NCBI RefSeq assembly: GCF_900167975.1
Contig: NZ_FUZU01000005.1
Location: 129,001-193,000, forward strand
Source: Ohtaekwangia koreensis
GTDB lineage: Bacteria; Bacteroidota; Bacteroidia; Cytophagales; Cyclobacteriaceae
Reading direction: 5' to 3'
Length of the DNA stretch: 64,000 nt
Below, in pieces: positions 24,688-34,719 of this stretch. The notes under the pieces are model-generated. The model saw nothing but the letters and a program-made list of their open reading frames with translations. It did not search any database and had not been told where the DNA came from. The position numbers and the translations under genes are program-made. Within the stretch, counting starts at the first letter, position 1. Every line of letters begins with the position of its first letter.

Positions 24688-27600
24688 TATCTACTGTTTC
24701 TGCTTGTCCTGCTATGGGCAAGTTTTGAAAGTACCGGCCAGGGACGAACGGTCTCTGGAAAGGTCACCTCAGCGGAAGACGGGTCAGTCTTACCAGGCGT
24801 AAACGTAATTGTAAAAGGCACAGCAGATGGTACCGTAACCGATGCGGAAGGGATTTACTCTTTATCCGCCCCGCCTAATGCTATACTTATTTTTACTTTT
24901 ATTGGATTAAAGTCGGAGGAGGTTGAAGTAGGTGATCGAACCACAGTAGATATAGCGCTTTCGACAGATGTCACGCAGCTTACAGAAGTTGTAGTTACAG
25001 GGACTGGTGTTGCTACTGATAAAAGAAAATTAGGTATTGCTGTTGAATCTGTCACTGCGGAAAAACTTCCGGCAGCGCCTTCCGGATCAATAGATCAGGC
25101 TTTGATCGGGAAGATTGCCGGTGCACAGATATCTTCTATAAGTGGTAATCCTGGCGATCCTGTAAACATTTTGCTAAGAGGTATCAACACAGTACAAGGC
25201 GGTACAAAGCCTTTAATTATAGTAGATGGTGTACAGTTGGCAGCAACAGATATCAACTCGCTGGATCTCAGTAACGTTGATCGCGTTGAGGTGGTACAAG
25301 GTGCTGCTTCCGCTGCTATCTATGGAGCACAGGGAGCCAATGGTGTTATTCAAGTGTTTACAAAAAAAGGACAGAAGGGACGCCCGGTTATTAATTTCTC
25401 TACAAGTTATTCCACGAATCAATTTCTAAATATAGGTGACGTTCATAAAGCCAGACGACACGGTTATATAACCGATGCAAATAATAATATCACAGATAAG
25501 GATGGAAATATATTGAGCTATGATGAGTACGGTAGCATACAAGGTATATCTTATATGTACGGTAAAACGGGTGCCTCAGAACAATATCCAAATGGAAATG
25601 GTGCTACGCGTTATGCTATTCAGGATATCCGAAATGATTTTAACAAGGAGTATGGTGCAAACCTTAAATATTATGATCACTTCAAACAAGTTTTTCAAAC
25701 GGGCTATACAACCAATAATTCATTAAGTATTTCAGGCGCATCTGATAAAAGTGATTACGCAATATCTCTTGCTAATAATCATTCAGTCAGTCCAGTGATG
25801 AAAAATGGCGCTGTAGACAGAAGTAATATTACACTCAACTTGGGCAATGAATTGTTCAAGGGATTTAAGATCAGGTCTACAACGCAATTGGTATATACTA
25901 AAAATAATCTTCATCCGGGCTTAGGGGCAGCCGGTGGAAATAAATATGGTTTTGGTAATACTTTAGGTAGCGTTAACGGTGTATTTAGCTTCCTGAATAC
26001 ATCTCCATTTTTTGATCTGACACAAAAGTTGGCAGATGGTACATATCCCGGCTATCAGGAAGCTGGTGGTTTTTTGAGTGTGAATGCTGGTAATCCATTT
26101 TATCGTACGGAGTACTCCAATCAAATCGACAACAAGATAGATGTAATACAGAGTTTTGATGTCAATTATACAGTGAATAAGTTTATTGAGTTGGATGCCA
26201 AATATGGTCTCAACTATAGGACTGAAAATTCTAAATGGACTTATCTGAATCAGTCCGAAAATATAAACTCTGTTTATTATGACAACTGGATAAGTACCTA
26301 TGCTTCCGACTTAAAGGGAGAGATAGACAACTGGCAATACAACAATACATTTCAAAACTTTTTGGCGAATGCATTTATCAGAACAAACTTTGAAGATGAC
26401 TTTCATTTAAATATACCTATTGAAACCAGTACACAAATAGGATTTGACTATCGTAAGAGGAAATACACTGAACTTGATACCTATGGTGTAGGATTGTCAC
26501 TCTCACCGCCAACGAATCTTCAATCCACTTCAGATCAGGCCGTGGCATTTGATTACACAGAAGAATTTGTTACGTATGGATATTTAGTTAACCAGAAAAT
26601 AGACATTGGTGATTACGGTGGAGTAACTGCAGGATTTAGAAGTGATTGGTCTTCTGCTTTTGGAGGAGGTTCTAAACCATTTACATTTCCTCATTTTGAT
26701 GGTCATATTTTACCCTCTACTTTCTGGAAGGACAGTAAGCTTGCAGACGTTGTTCCTTACTTTAAAGTACGTGCCGCCTATGGAGAAGCGGGTATTCAAC
26801 CAAATGCATTCGACCGATATCCTGTTTTGTCTCAGCAAAATCTTGGTACCGGGTTAGTATATACGGTTCCTGAGACGAGCAACAATTCTGGTCTGGCAGT
26901 AGAGGTTTCCAAAGAGACGGAAATAGGCACTGACTTTACAGTTGACGTGAGCAATGGAGGGGACTGGTTTAAGTCTATTACCGGATCGTTTACGTATTGG
27001 AAAAGAAAAAGTGAAAACGTTATTTATACCGTGAGTGTAGCGCCTTCAACAGGCTCGACAGGACAACTTACAAATGCAATAGGCATGTCATCCAACGGAG
27101 TTCAATTCTCCTTGAATTTGCCAGTATATAGTTCAGCTACCATGACATGGGATTTCACTACTAACTGGGGACATCAGGTCTCTAAAATAGATGCTATAGC
27201 TGGAGGCAATGATATTATTCTTAACTCAGGCGCTGGTGATGCTTCATTGGTGTTAACGCCTGGTCAGATTATAGGACAGATATATGGCTATAAAGCACTC
27301 ACCAGCGTGGATGCTACCCGTGCAAATGGTTCGCGCTATATCACTGCCGGAACCGAAGGAAACTATGAGATTGTAGATGGACGCCTCGTAGACAAGACTA
27401 CCTATCAGATCCAATTTGCAGATGAGAAAACTCCATTGGCTAATCCCAATCCAAAATTCAACGCTTCATTTATAAACTCGGTAAGCTATAAAGATTTTAT
27501 AACGTTCAGTTTTCAATTCGATTGGGTATATGGCAGTAAACTATATAACCAAACGAAAGAATGGATGTATAGAGATGGTATACATGGTGACTATGAAAAG

Positions 27601-27969
27601 CAGGTAACTATAGATGGAAAAACAGGAGCGTTTCCGGCATATTGGTCCAGTGCCTACTATGGTTTATTTGGTAGCTTAAACGGAGCGGGTAATCTTGCAA
27701 CCAAAGACTTCTTTCTCGAAGATGCTTCTTTCTTGAGACTCAGGAATATCTCATTTGCATTTGATCTGGCAAAAATTATGAAAATCCAGTCATTGAAGAA
27801 ATTTCAATTAGTGCTCACAGGAAGAAATCTTTTGACTTTTACAGACTACTCAGGTTTTGATCCGGAAATCAGTTCAGGCACAGTGAACTCAGCCTTTGAC
27901 AGAGGTGTAGACCACAACACATTGCCAAACACTAAATCATATCAGGTTGGGTTGAACATAGGATTCTAA
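24679..27969 (+). CDS. SusC/RagA-type TonB-dependent outer-membrane transporter 1
   Basis: 1096 residues. Sec signal (about 1-20, ...FESTGQ), then a CarboxypepD_reg-like domain (21-105: RTVSGKVTSAEDGSVLPGVN ... GTVTDAEGIYSL). The plug domain begins near LTEVVVTGTG and contains the SusC signature AGAQISSISG and LIIVDGVQL, DRVEVVQGAASAAIYGAQGA. The rest is a 22-strand barrel ending LNIGF. It imports an oligosaccharide or peptide together with the SusD-like lipoprotein encoded 18 bases downstream. No enzyme gene sits in this locus. The first ~105 residues are very similar to the second SusC-like protein, while the barrels differ strongly. Confidence 0.95.
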   Translation: MKKYLLFLLVLLWASFESTGQGRTVSGKVTSAEDGSVLPGVNVIVKGTADGTVTDAEGIYSLSAPPNAILIFTFIGLKSEEVEVGDRTTVDIALSTDVTQLTEVVVTGTGVATDKRKLGIAVESVTAEKLPAAPSGSIDQALIGKIAGAQISSISGNPGDPVNILLRGINTVQGGTKPLIIVDGVQLAATDINSLDLSNVDRVEVVQGAASAAIYGAQGANGVIQVFTKKGQKGRPVINFSTSYSTNQFLNIGDVHKARRHGYITDANNNITDKDGNILSYDEYGSIQGISYMYGKTGASEQYPNGNGATRYAIQDIRNDFNKEYGANLKYYDHFKQVFQTGYTTNNSLSISGASDKSDYAISLANNHSVSPVMKNGAVDRSNITLNLGNELFKGFKIRSTTQLVYTKNNLHPGLGAAGGNKYGFGNTLGSVNGVFSFLNTSPFFDLTQKLADGTYPGYQEAGGFLSVNAGNPFYRTEYSNQIDNKIDVIQSFDVNYTVNKFIELDAKYGLNYRTENSKWTYLNQSENINSVYYDNWISTYASDLKGEIDNWQYNNTFQNFLANAFIRTNFEDDFHLNIPIETSTQIGFDYRKRKYTELDTYGVGLSLSPPTNLQSTSDQAVAFDYTEEFVTYGYLVNQKIDIGDYGGVTAGFRSDWSSAFGGGSKPFTFPHFDGHILPSTFWKDSKLADVVPYFKVRAAYGEAGIQPNAFDRYPVLSQQNLGTGLVYTVPETSNNSGLAVEVSKETEIGTDFTVDVSNGGDWFKSITGSFTYWKRKSENVIYTVSVAPSTGSTGQLTNAIGMSSNGVQFSLNLPVYSSATMTWDFTTNWGHQVSKIDAIAGGNDIILNSGAGDASLVLTPGQIIGQIYGYKALTSVDATRANGSRYITAGTEGNYEIVDGRLVDKTTYQIQFADEKTPLANPNPKFNASFINSVSYKDFITFSFQFDWVYGSKLYNQTKEWMYRDGIHGDYEKQVTIDGKTGAFPAYWSSAYYGLFGSLNGAGNLATKDFFLEDASFLRLRNISFAFDLAKIMKIQSLKKFQLVLTGRNLLTFTDYSGFDPEISSGTVNSAFDRGVDHNTLPNTKSYQVGLNIGF

Positions 27970-27987
27970 TTCTTAAAATCTAAAATC

Positions 27988-29655
27988 ATGACTAAATATA
28001 TATATGGAATTTTTGTTGCAGTTGTTCTGGGAACAATGGGTTGCAAAGATCAATTGGACATCGGGAATCCTAATGCACCAACATTATCTGCGAATGTAAA
28101 TACAGAAACCGGTGTAATTTCCCTGGCACAAGGAGGTGTTTATATAAATGGTTTCCTGAACGGAGATACGTGGTTGGGAAACAGTTATTTTTCGTTGCCC
28201 ATGGGATATAATGAGTTAATGGCCGACAACGTAGGTGCTTCTGCATCTAACAATCAAGTTACAACCGTGGGCCAGCCTGACTACATTATTTTGGACGATG
28301 GCACGAAAATGACAAACACGTCTCCTTCTGTAGGTATACTTCGTACCTATAACACACGTGCCGCCACTGGTGCCGGTAATAATGCTATCCATTACCAGTG
28401 GTTAAATATGTATGCACTTAACAATGCCTGCAATCTTGTACTATCGGTTGTCGATGAAATTCCTTTTACAGGCGATGCTGCCAGTAAAGCTAATACCATA
28501 AAGGCATGGTGCTATTGGTGGAAAGGATTTGCGTATGCATCTATAGGAACGAAGTATTATGCAGGTTTGATTGTAAACGAATATGGTGTATCGAGTAATG
28601 ACTATGTACTGCATGATGTAATCCTGAATGAATCGAATACATACTTTAACCTGGCAGCTACAACACTGTCGGGCATTACCTCAACCAGTGATTATGCGGA
28701 AGTATTAGTCCAATTGATTCCTTCGCACACACAAGTTGGCAACGGAGGAGTTCCTACTATAGATATGTGGAAGCGAAACATCAATACGATGTTAGCCCGT
28801 AATATATTGCTTAATAAATTATCTCCATTTGTAAATAATAATCCGGATGCTACCATTACGCAATCGTCAATGAGCGGTGTAATGACGGATGCAGATTGGA
28901 ATGCAGTGAAAACACTTGCAACAGATGGTATACAGAAGGGCGATATAATATTTACCGGACGGACTACTGGTACAAATGATTTCTTCTCTGCAACAGGTGG
29001 CACCGTTGCCTCATTGACTGCTACCAATGTATCTACTGCTACATTTAAAGTCAGTGAACGTGTTATTCAGAATTTTAAAACTGGCGACAAGCGATTCGAT
29101 AATAACTTTAACACCAGTAACAGATATAGCAATGACTATATATATACCACACGCTATAATACTGTGAATGGAGGTAATGGAATTGAAGGAGTATTTGTGT
29201 ATGCCGACCGGGATGCGGGGGAGCATGAACTTATCATTGCTGGCAGTTATGAAGAAAACGCATTAATGCTGGCCGAGGCCAATATTCGTCTGGATGATAT
29301 TGATGCTGGTCTTTCCTATATAGATGATGTTCGCGACTACTTCGGTGCTGGCCTTACAGCTGTTTCAGGTACAGGCCTTACAGTATCGGAAGCGCTCTCT
29401 GAACTAACGAAAGAAAGAAGAGTTGCATTGTTATTTCGCGGACTATCTTACTATGACAGCAGAAGATGGGGGTGGACGTATGATATTTCAAAAGGTGGAG
29501 GAAGTTATGGTAATACAATAGTGCAGGGCACTGTAGTAAATACGAATGCTATAATTAACTATAACTTTATGGACTATTGGGACGTGCCAGCCAATGAGTC
29601 GGCATTAAATCCTCCGTCTGAAAGTAGCGTTGCCGTAAAGAATCCTAATTATTAG
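27988..29655 (+). CDS. SusD/RagB-type surface lipoprotein 1
   Basis: 555 residues with lipobox TMGC (C19), the mature protein starting CKDQLDIGNPNAP. The architecture is that of SusD: TPR-like helices (YNTRAATGAGNNAIHYQWLN, MYALNNACNLVLSVVDEI), a middle ligand-binding region, and the C-terminal LMLAEANIRL, ALSELTKERRVALLFRGLSY and YYDSRRWGWTYD segments typical of the family. It caps the preceding SusC channel at the cell surface. The ligand cannot be read from the sequence. It is followed by a strong hairpin. Confidence 0.92.
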   Translation: MTKYIYGIFVAVVLGTMGCKDQLDIGNPNAPTLSANVNTETGVISLAQGGVYINGFLNGDTWLGNSYFSLPMGYNELMADNVGASASNNQVTTVGQPDYIILDDGTKMTNTSPSVGILRTYNTRAATGAGNNAIHYQWLNMYALNNACNLVLSVVDEIPFTGDAASKANTIKAWCYWWKGFAYASIGTKYYAGLIVNEYGVSSNDYVLHDVILNESNTYFNLAATTLSGITSTSDYAEVLVQLIPSHTQVGNGGVPTIDMWKRNINTMLARNILLNKLSPFVNNNPDATITQSSMSGVMTDADWNAVKTLATDGIQKGDIIFTGRTTGTNDFFSATGGTVASLTATNVSTATFKVSERVIQNFKTGDKRFDNNFNTSNRYSNDYIYTTRYNTVNGGNGIEGVFVYADRDAGEHELIIAGSYEENALMLAEANIRLDDIDAGLSYIDDVRDYFGAGLTAVSGTGLTVSEALSELTKERRVALLFRGLSYYDSRRWGWTYDISKGGGSYGNTIVQGTVVNTNAIINYNFMDYWDVPANESALNPPSESSVAVKNPNY

Positions 29656-29675
29656 TTGAAATATATAGTTAAATA

Positions 29676-29710
29676 AACAAAGCCCTGCTTTTTTAGAGTA
29701 GGGCTTTGTT
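29676..29710. terminator. terminator after SusD-like gene 1
   Basis: AACAAAGCCCT (29676-29686) and AGGGCTTTGTT (29700-29710) form 11 perfect pairs around a T-rich loop; outer ATATAGTTAA / TTAACTATAT can extend the stem with a bulge. The T-run is inside the loop rather than after the stem, so efficiency on the plus strand is uncertain. Confidence 0.6.
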
Positions 29711-29944
29711 AACTATATGTTAGTGAAGTGACTCGTTATTTTTTGAAATCATTTCGTCAAAGTAACAATTACATCATACAGACTGTTGCTCAAGTAAATT
29801 TTTATCTGTGTTTCTTTGCCTCTTCGCTCTCGGGGTAAAGTATAAATATCGTTTGCAAAGTCATGTAATTTTATACATACCACATTATGTGTGATTTATA
29901 ATTATATATTTTACCTCCCTCAAGTGATTTTCTGCTGATTAAAG

Positions 29945-29991
29945 CTTCTTCAACTTTAGGACTTTAAACCTAAACAATAAAGTATGAAGAA
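29945..29991 (+). promoter_or_regulatory. structured leader of SusC-like gene 2
   Basis: TTCTTCA (29946-29952) is the reverse complement of TGAAGAA (29985-29991) at the start codon, and TTTAGG (29955-29960) pairs with CCTAAA (29969-29974) inside. The layout and much of the sequence copy the leader of SusC-like gene 1 (AAGCTTCTTCA ... TTTAAACCTAAACA-TAAAG-ATGAAGAA). The upstream 230 bases, from the terminator on, are AT-rich and hold no gene. Confidence 0.4.
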
Positions 29992-32900
29992 AACTCTACT
30001 GTTTCTGCTTATCTCGCTGTGGATAAGTTTTGAAATTCGAGCCCAAGACAGAACAATCTCTGGCAAAGTAACTTCGGCAGAAGATGGCTCAAGCCTGCCG
30101 GGTGTTAACGTTGTGGTAAAAGGAACTACCATAGGTACGGTAACTGATGCCAACGGTGCCTACTCATTAGCGGCTCCTGAAACAGGTACGCTTATATTTA
30201 CTTTTATTGGATTAAAATCTAAGGAAGTTGAAATAGGAGGGAACACTTCGGTTGATGCGCAATTAGAACAGGATCTCACTCAGTTAAGTGAAGTGGTAGT
30301 TACGGCGTTGGGTATAGAGAAATCCGCTAAGTCGATTGGATATTCCGTGACGAAAGTTAAGAATGAAGAACTTACCCAATCCAAAGCTATAAATGTTGCT
30401 ACTGCTCTCTCCGGTAAAGTTGCAGGTCTGCAAATCAATACTATTAATAATGGTATTAATCCAACAACCCGTATAACACTTCGAGGCAATCGTTCTCTTA
30501 CCGGAAATAACCAGGCACTAGTTGTTATTGATGGAACTCAATCCACTAGTGATGCTATCAACTATCTGAATCCGGATGATATTGAAAGCGTCACAGTATT
30601 GAAAGGTGCTAACGCAGCTGCGCTTTACGGAGCGGATGCCTCTAATGGTGCTTTGATCATTACAACAAAGAAGGGCTCAAATGTTGTCCCAGCCATAAAT
30701 TTCTCAAACACTACATATTGGGAAAGCATAAGCTTTATGCCAAAATTCCAGGAACGTTTTGGAGCAGGAACTGAATCCTATAGTAGAGTATATATCCCTT
30801 TTGAAAATCAATCTTATGGACCTGAGTTCGATGGAAGTACGGTAGATTTAGGCCGCACCCTAGAAGATGGTTCAATTCAAAAAACAACATACTCCTATAA
30901 GAAAGATGCAAAGAAAAAATCGTATGATGTAGGTCATACAGTTCAGAATAGTTTGTCATTAACGGGAGGCGACAAGACCAGTAGCTATTTTCTTTCGCTT
31001 CAAGATGTAAACACAAAAGGTATTGTACCAGGTGATAAAAACAGAAGAACTTCTGTTCGATTCAATGCAAGCCGTACAATGTTCGAGAAGTTAAAGACCA
31101 GCTTTAATGTTGCTTATGCTTTAAGACAAACCGATAGGACCACTTCTGATTTTTACTCGAATGTTTTAAATACTCCGGGACATATCCCTCTGAACGAGTA
31201 TAGAAATTGGAGAAATTACAAAAATGCTGATGGATCGTTGAACTATGCTAATCCTAATAATTACTTTAACGATTACTTCTATAATCCTTTCATGGCAAAA
31301 GATATTAATCGTCAGAAGGACCGCTATGGAAACTTACAAGGTAATGCAGAAGTAAGTTATCAAATCACAGATTGGATGGGTGCTTTATATCGCGCAGGGA
31401 TGACGTATCAAAGCTATGACTATAAGTTTACTCAAGAGAAGTACGATTACAATGCGTTTGCAAAGTCGACAGGGAAATATATAGCACAGTCAAATATAAC
31501 GGGTGGTCTCACGGATGCTATGGGTTACACGAATAAGATTGTTCAGGACTTCATTCTGACATTTAAGAAAAACATCGGACCCGTTACAACGGATTTGGTT
31601 ATCGGAAGTAACGTTCGTGAAGAGAAAGCAAAATTTGTGAGCTTATCAGCAAATGGTTTAGTATTACCTGAACTATATAATGTTAGTAACCGGGTTGGTG
31701 AAGCTACTGCAAATGAATTCGAATCAACTACTCGTGTAGTTGGGTATTATGGAGATTTGACTATAGGTTATAATGAATATCTATATTTACATGCTTCCGG
31801 TAGAAGAGATGCATACTCGGTTCTTTCAAAGCAGAATCGAAACACATTCTATCCTGGTGTAGATATTTCCTTTGTTGCATCTGAAGCAATCCCAGCACTA
31901 AAAAATAGTGCGATATTAAGTGATGCAAAAATCACAGCGTCAGCTACGAAAGTGGGTAACGTTAACGTTGGTGCTTATGCGCTGCAAAATGTTTTTAATG
32001 CAGGGAATGGTTTCCCTTATGGAAGTTTAGCTGGATATTCCTTAGGAGATACGTATGCAGATCCTAACTTAAAACCTGAATTGACAACTTCATATGAGGT
32101 TGGTGGTGAGTTTGGATTTTTAGATAACAGAATTAATCTTGAGCTAGCTTACTATACTCAAAAGACAGTTGATCAGACAGTAAATATAGATATAGCTTCA
32201 TCCACAGGATATTCAAGAGCTACAGTAAATGCTGGTACACTTCAGAATAGCGGATACGAGATTACTTTAAAGACAACACCAGTTTCTACAACGGGTGGGT
32301 TGAAATGGGATTTAAATATAAATTTTGCTGACAGGGGTACTAAAATTAAAGAGCTTTATCAGGGGCTTAGCAACATCAACCTGTCAAATTACTATGGACA
32401 GACCGGTGATGCCAGTTTAGGACAAGTGTTTGCGCAAGTAGGCAGTCAATATCCTATTATAAAAGCGATTTCATATCAACGTGATCCAGAAGGACGAGTA
32501 GTTGTTGATCCGTCTACAGGATATCCTATTAAGGATCCTAATCTCAAAACTTTTGGACAAGCGAATCCGAGGTATTTCCTAGGTATACAATCAAGTTTAA
32601 AATTCAAAGGGTTTACGTTCAATGCACTGGCTGAGTACAGAGGCGGTAATGTAGTATATCATGGATTAGCGAGCACAATGTGGTTTACAGGTGTAGCAGA
32701 AGCAACAGCTGCTTATGGACGTGAACGCTTTGTATTTCCCAACTCATCTTACCTGGGTTCCGATGGTAGTTATGTCGCAAACACATCGATCGCTACAAAA
32801 GATGGTGGTCTAGGTGCATGGGACTCTAACTTAAGATCGGTTGGTGAAAACTTTGTAACCAGTGGTAATTTTTGGAAGCTAAGAGAGGTGTCTCTAACGT

Positions 32901-33115
32901 ATGATATACCGAAGAGCATATTTTCTTCTGTGAAATTTATTAAATCAGCTTCCGTAGGATTGATTGGTAGAAACTTATTAATGTTCCTTCCGAAGGAAAA
33001 TAAATATACCGATCCGGAGTATGCACTTGATAATAGTAACTCTGTAGGATTGAACAGCACGGCTCAAACGCCACCTACACGAACTTATGGTTTCAATGTA
33101 TCAATAACATTTTAA
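29984..33115 (+). CDS. SusC/RagA-type TonB-dependent outer-membrane transporter 2
   Basis: 1043 residues. Signal peptide (about 1-20, ...FEIRAQ), CarboxypepD_reg-like domain (22-105: RTISGKVTSAEDGSSLPGVN), then plug with LSEVVVTALGIEKSAKSIGY, VAGLQINTINN, ALVVIDGTQS, ESVTVLKGANAAALYGADAS and a long barrel ending FNVSITF. It works with the SusD-like lipoprotein 19 bases downstream and the DUF1735-like lipoprotein after that. The N-terminal module and the leader are near copies of those of SusC-like gene 1, which implies duplication with barrel divergence or exchange. Confidence 0.95.
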   Translation: MKKTLLFLLISLWISFEIRAQDRTISGKVTSAEDGSSLPGVNVVVKGTTIGTVTDANGAYSLAAPETGTLIFTFIGLKSKEVEIGGNTSVDAQLEQDLTQLSEVVVTALGIEKSAKSIGYSVTKVKNEELTQSKAINVATALSGKVAGLQINTINNGINPTTRITLRGNRSLTGNNQALVVIDGTQSTSDAINYLNPDDIESVTVLKGANAAALYGADASNGALIITTKKGSNVVPAINFSNTTYWESISFMPKFQERFGAGTESYSRVYIPFENQSYGPEFDGSTVDLGRTLEDGSIQKTTYSYKKDAKKKSYDVGHTVQNSLSLTGGDKTSSYFLSLQDVNTKGIVPGDKNRRTSVRFNASRTMFEKLKTSFNVAYALRQTDRTTSDFYSNVLNTPGHIPLNEYRNWRNYKNADGSLNYANPNNYFNDYFYNPFMAKDINRQKDRYGNLQGNAEVSYQITDWMGALYRAGMTYQSYDYKFTQEKYDYNAFAKSTGKYIAQSNITGGLTDAMGYTNKIVQDFILTFKKNIGPVTTDLVIGSNVREEKAKFVSLSANGLVLPELYNVSNRVGEATANEFESTTRVVGYYGDLTIGYNEYLYLHASGRRDAYSVLSKQNRNTFYPGVDISFVASEAIPALKNSAILSDAKITASATKVGNVNVGAYALQNVFNAGNGFPYGSLAGYSLGDTYADPNLKPELTTSYEVGGEFGFLDNRINLELAYYTQKTVDQTVNIDIASSTGYSRATVNAGTLQNSGYEITLKTTPVSTTGGLKWDLNINFADRGTKIKELYQGLSNINLSNYYGQTGDASLGQVFAQVGSQYPIIKAISYQRDPEGRVVVDPSTGYPIKDPNLKTFGQANPRYFLGIQSSLKFKGFTFNALAEYRGGNVVYHGLASTMWFTGVAEATAAYGRERFVFPNSSYLGSDGSYVANTSIATKDGGLGAWDSNLRSVGENFVTSGNFWKLREVSLTYDIPKSIFSSVKFIKSASVGLIGRNLLMFLPKENKYTDPEYALDNSNSVGLNSTAQTPPTRTYGFNVSITF

Positions 33116-33134
33116 TCTCCTTTAAGACCATTTT

Positions 33135-34700
33135 ATGAAAAAGAAATTTATATACTATATATTGTCAGCAGTGGCAGTTATTACAACAGCCTGTGGTGAT
33201 GATTATTTGGATGTCAATACAAATCCGAATCAAGCTGTTTCAGCCACTCCAGAGACAGTGCTGACAAATGCTTTAAATGTAACGGCAGCACGCCTTGTTC
33301 ACAATGAAATTGGTGCTTTTTGGGTTGGCCAATGGTCTCCTTCAGGATCAGTTTCTGGTTTTACACCAGAGAAGACATATGACATCCAAACAACGTTCAG
33401 GACTGGAGTTTGGACAGGCCCCTACAATAATCTTGAAGACTATAAATATGTAGAAGAAGCGGCTGTAAAAGAAGGCAAGCAGGCTATAGCGGGTATTGCA
33501 CGCGTTATGAAAGCTTTCAACTTTCAGATTATAGTGGATGCTTATAACAATGCACCGTATTCAGAAGCTCTTGAGGGCACGACATCTATACGCCCGGCAT
33601 ACGACAACGGAAGTGCTATATATGATAGCTTAATTCGTGATATTAATGTTGCTATAACATATTTGAGTGTTCCTGTCTCAACTACAAATCCTTCTGCAGG
33701 TTCAGCTGATATTTATTTCAATGGAGATAATGACTTGTGGATCAAATTTGCAAATACGCTTAAGTTAAGAATGCTTCTTAGGCTAACGAATGTATCTGAC
33801 AAGCAAGCATTGATTGCATCAGAGATGGCCAAGTTGGGTCAATCAAATACTGTATTTCTTGACAGCGGAGAAAACGTTTCAGCAAACCCTGGTTATCTTA
33901 AAACTGCGGGTAAAGAGAATCCATGGTATGAAGCTTACGGATATTCTGCATCTGACTCAAGATCAGGAAGTCATGATTTCTATTGCTGGAGCAATTTCTT
34001 TGTGTCCTTTTTATCAGATACCCAGGATAGTGTTCGTATAAAGCTTCTTACATACCCTGTCGGTACTGGTGCAGATAAAAAAATTATTGGTGTACCATTC
34101 GGTGAAGGCAATGATACTTATCTATACTCAAAAATTTCAGGATTTGGCCCCGCTTTCCTGCCTACAGATAATACAGTTAAGTCGGCAACGCTTTATAAGA
34201 ATGATCAAATTGTAATGAGTTCCGCAGAAAGTTTCTTTCTCCAGGCTGAGGCAGTACAACGTGGATTATTGACCAGTAACTTATCTGCACAACAGTTGTA
34301 TGAAAAAGGAGTGGCGCAATCTTTTTATACTCTTGCTTCATTGGCCGATACTACCGCTTTAAAAAGTAGCTGGCCTTCAAATGTTAATGTAAAAAAGGGT
34401 CTTAAAAAATATCTTAGCTCAGGTATAAGTAATGTTGACTGGTCAGCTTCATCCAATAAGGTAGAAGCAATTATCACTCAGAAGTGGATAGCATTGGCTA
34501 ACTATGGTGGCTTCGAAGCATGGACAGAATATAGAAGGACAGGTATACCTAATGTTCCTCTATCTACGCGTGCTCAAGGTAGCCAATATCCTGCACGGCT
34601 TCTCTATCCGTTGTCGGAGTATAGTAATAATGCTGAGAATGCTTCTGCACAGGGAGATATCAATCAATTTACAAGTAAAATATTTTGGGATGCACAGTAA
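33135..34700 (+). CDS. SusD/RagB-type surface lipoprotein 2 (SusD-like_2)
   Basis: 521 residues, lipobox TTAC (C20), mature start CGDDYLDVNTNPNQAVSATP, which is the opening of the SusD-like_2 / nutrient-binding lipoprotein subfamily rather than classical SusD. Further family marks are VGQWSPSGSVSG, AIAGIARVMKAFNFQIIVDA, YNNAPYSEALEG and NDLWIKFANTLKLRMLLRL, and the closing WIALANYGGFEAWTEYRRTG followed by RLLYP. It pairs with SusC-like protein 2. The next gene starts 19 bases downstream. Confidence 0.92.
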   Translation: MKKKFIYYILSAVAVITTACGDDYLDVNTNPNQAVSATPETVLTNALNVTAARLVHNEIGAFWVGQWSPSGSVSGFTPEKTYDIQTTFRTGVWTGPYNNLEDYKYVEEAAVKEGKQAIAGIARVMKAFNFQIIVDAYNNAPYSEALEGTTSIRPAYDNGSAIYDSLIRDINVAITYLSVPVSTTNPSAGSADIYFNGDNDLWIKFANTLKLRMLLRLTNVSDKQALIASEMAKLGQSNTVFLDSGENVSANPGYLKTAGKENPWYEAYGYSASDSRSGSHDFYCWSNFFVSFLSDTQDSVRIKLLTYPVGTGADKKIIGVPFGEGNDTYLYSKISGFGPAFLPTDNTVKSATLYKNDQIVMSSAESFFLQAEAVQRGLLTSNLSAQQLYEKGVAQSFYTLASLADTTALKSSWPSNVNVKKGLKKYLSSGISNVDWSASSNKVEAIITQKWIALANYGGFEAWTEYRRTGIPNVPLSTRAQGSQYPARLLYPLSEYSNNAENASAQGDINQFTSKIFWDAQ

Positions 34701-34719
34701 AACTAACGTATTGGATACT

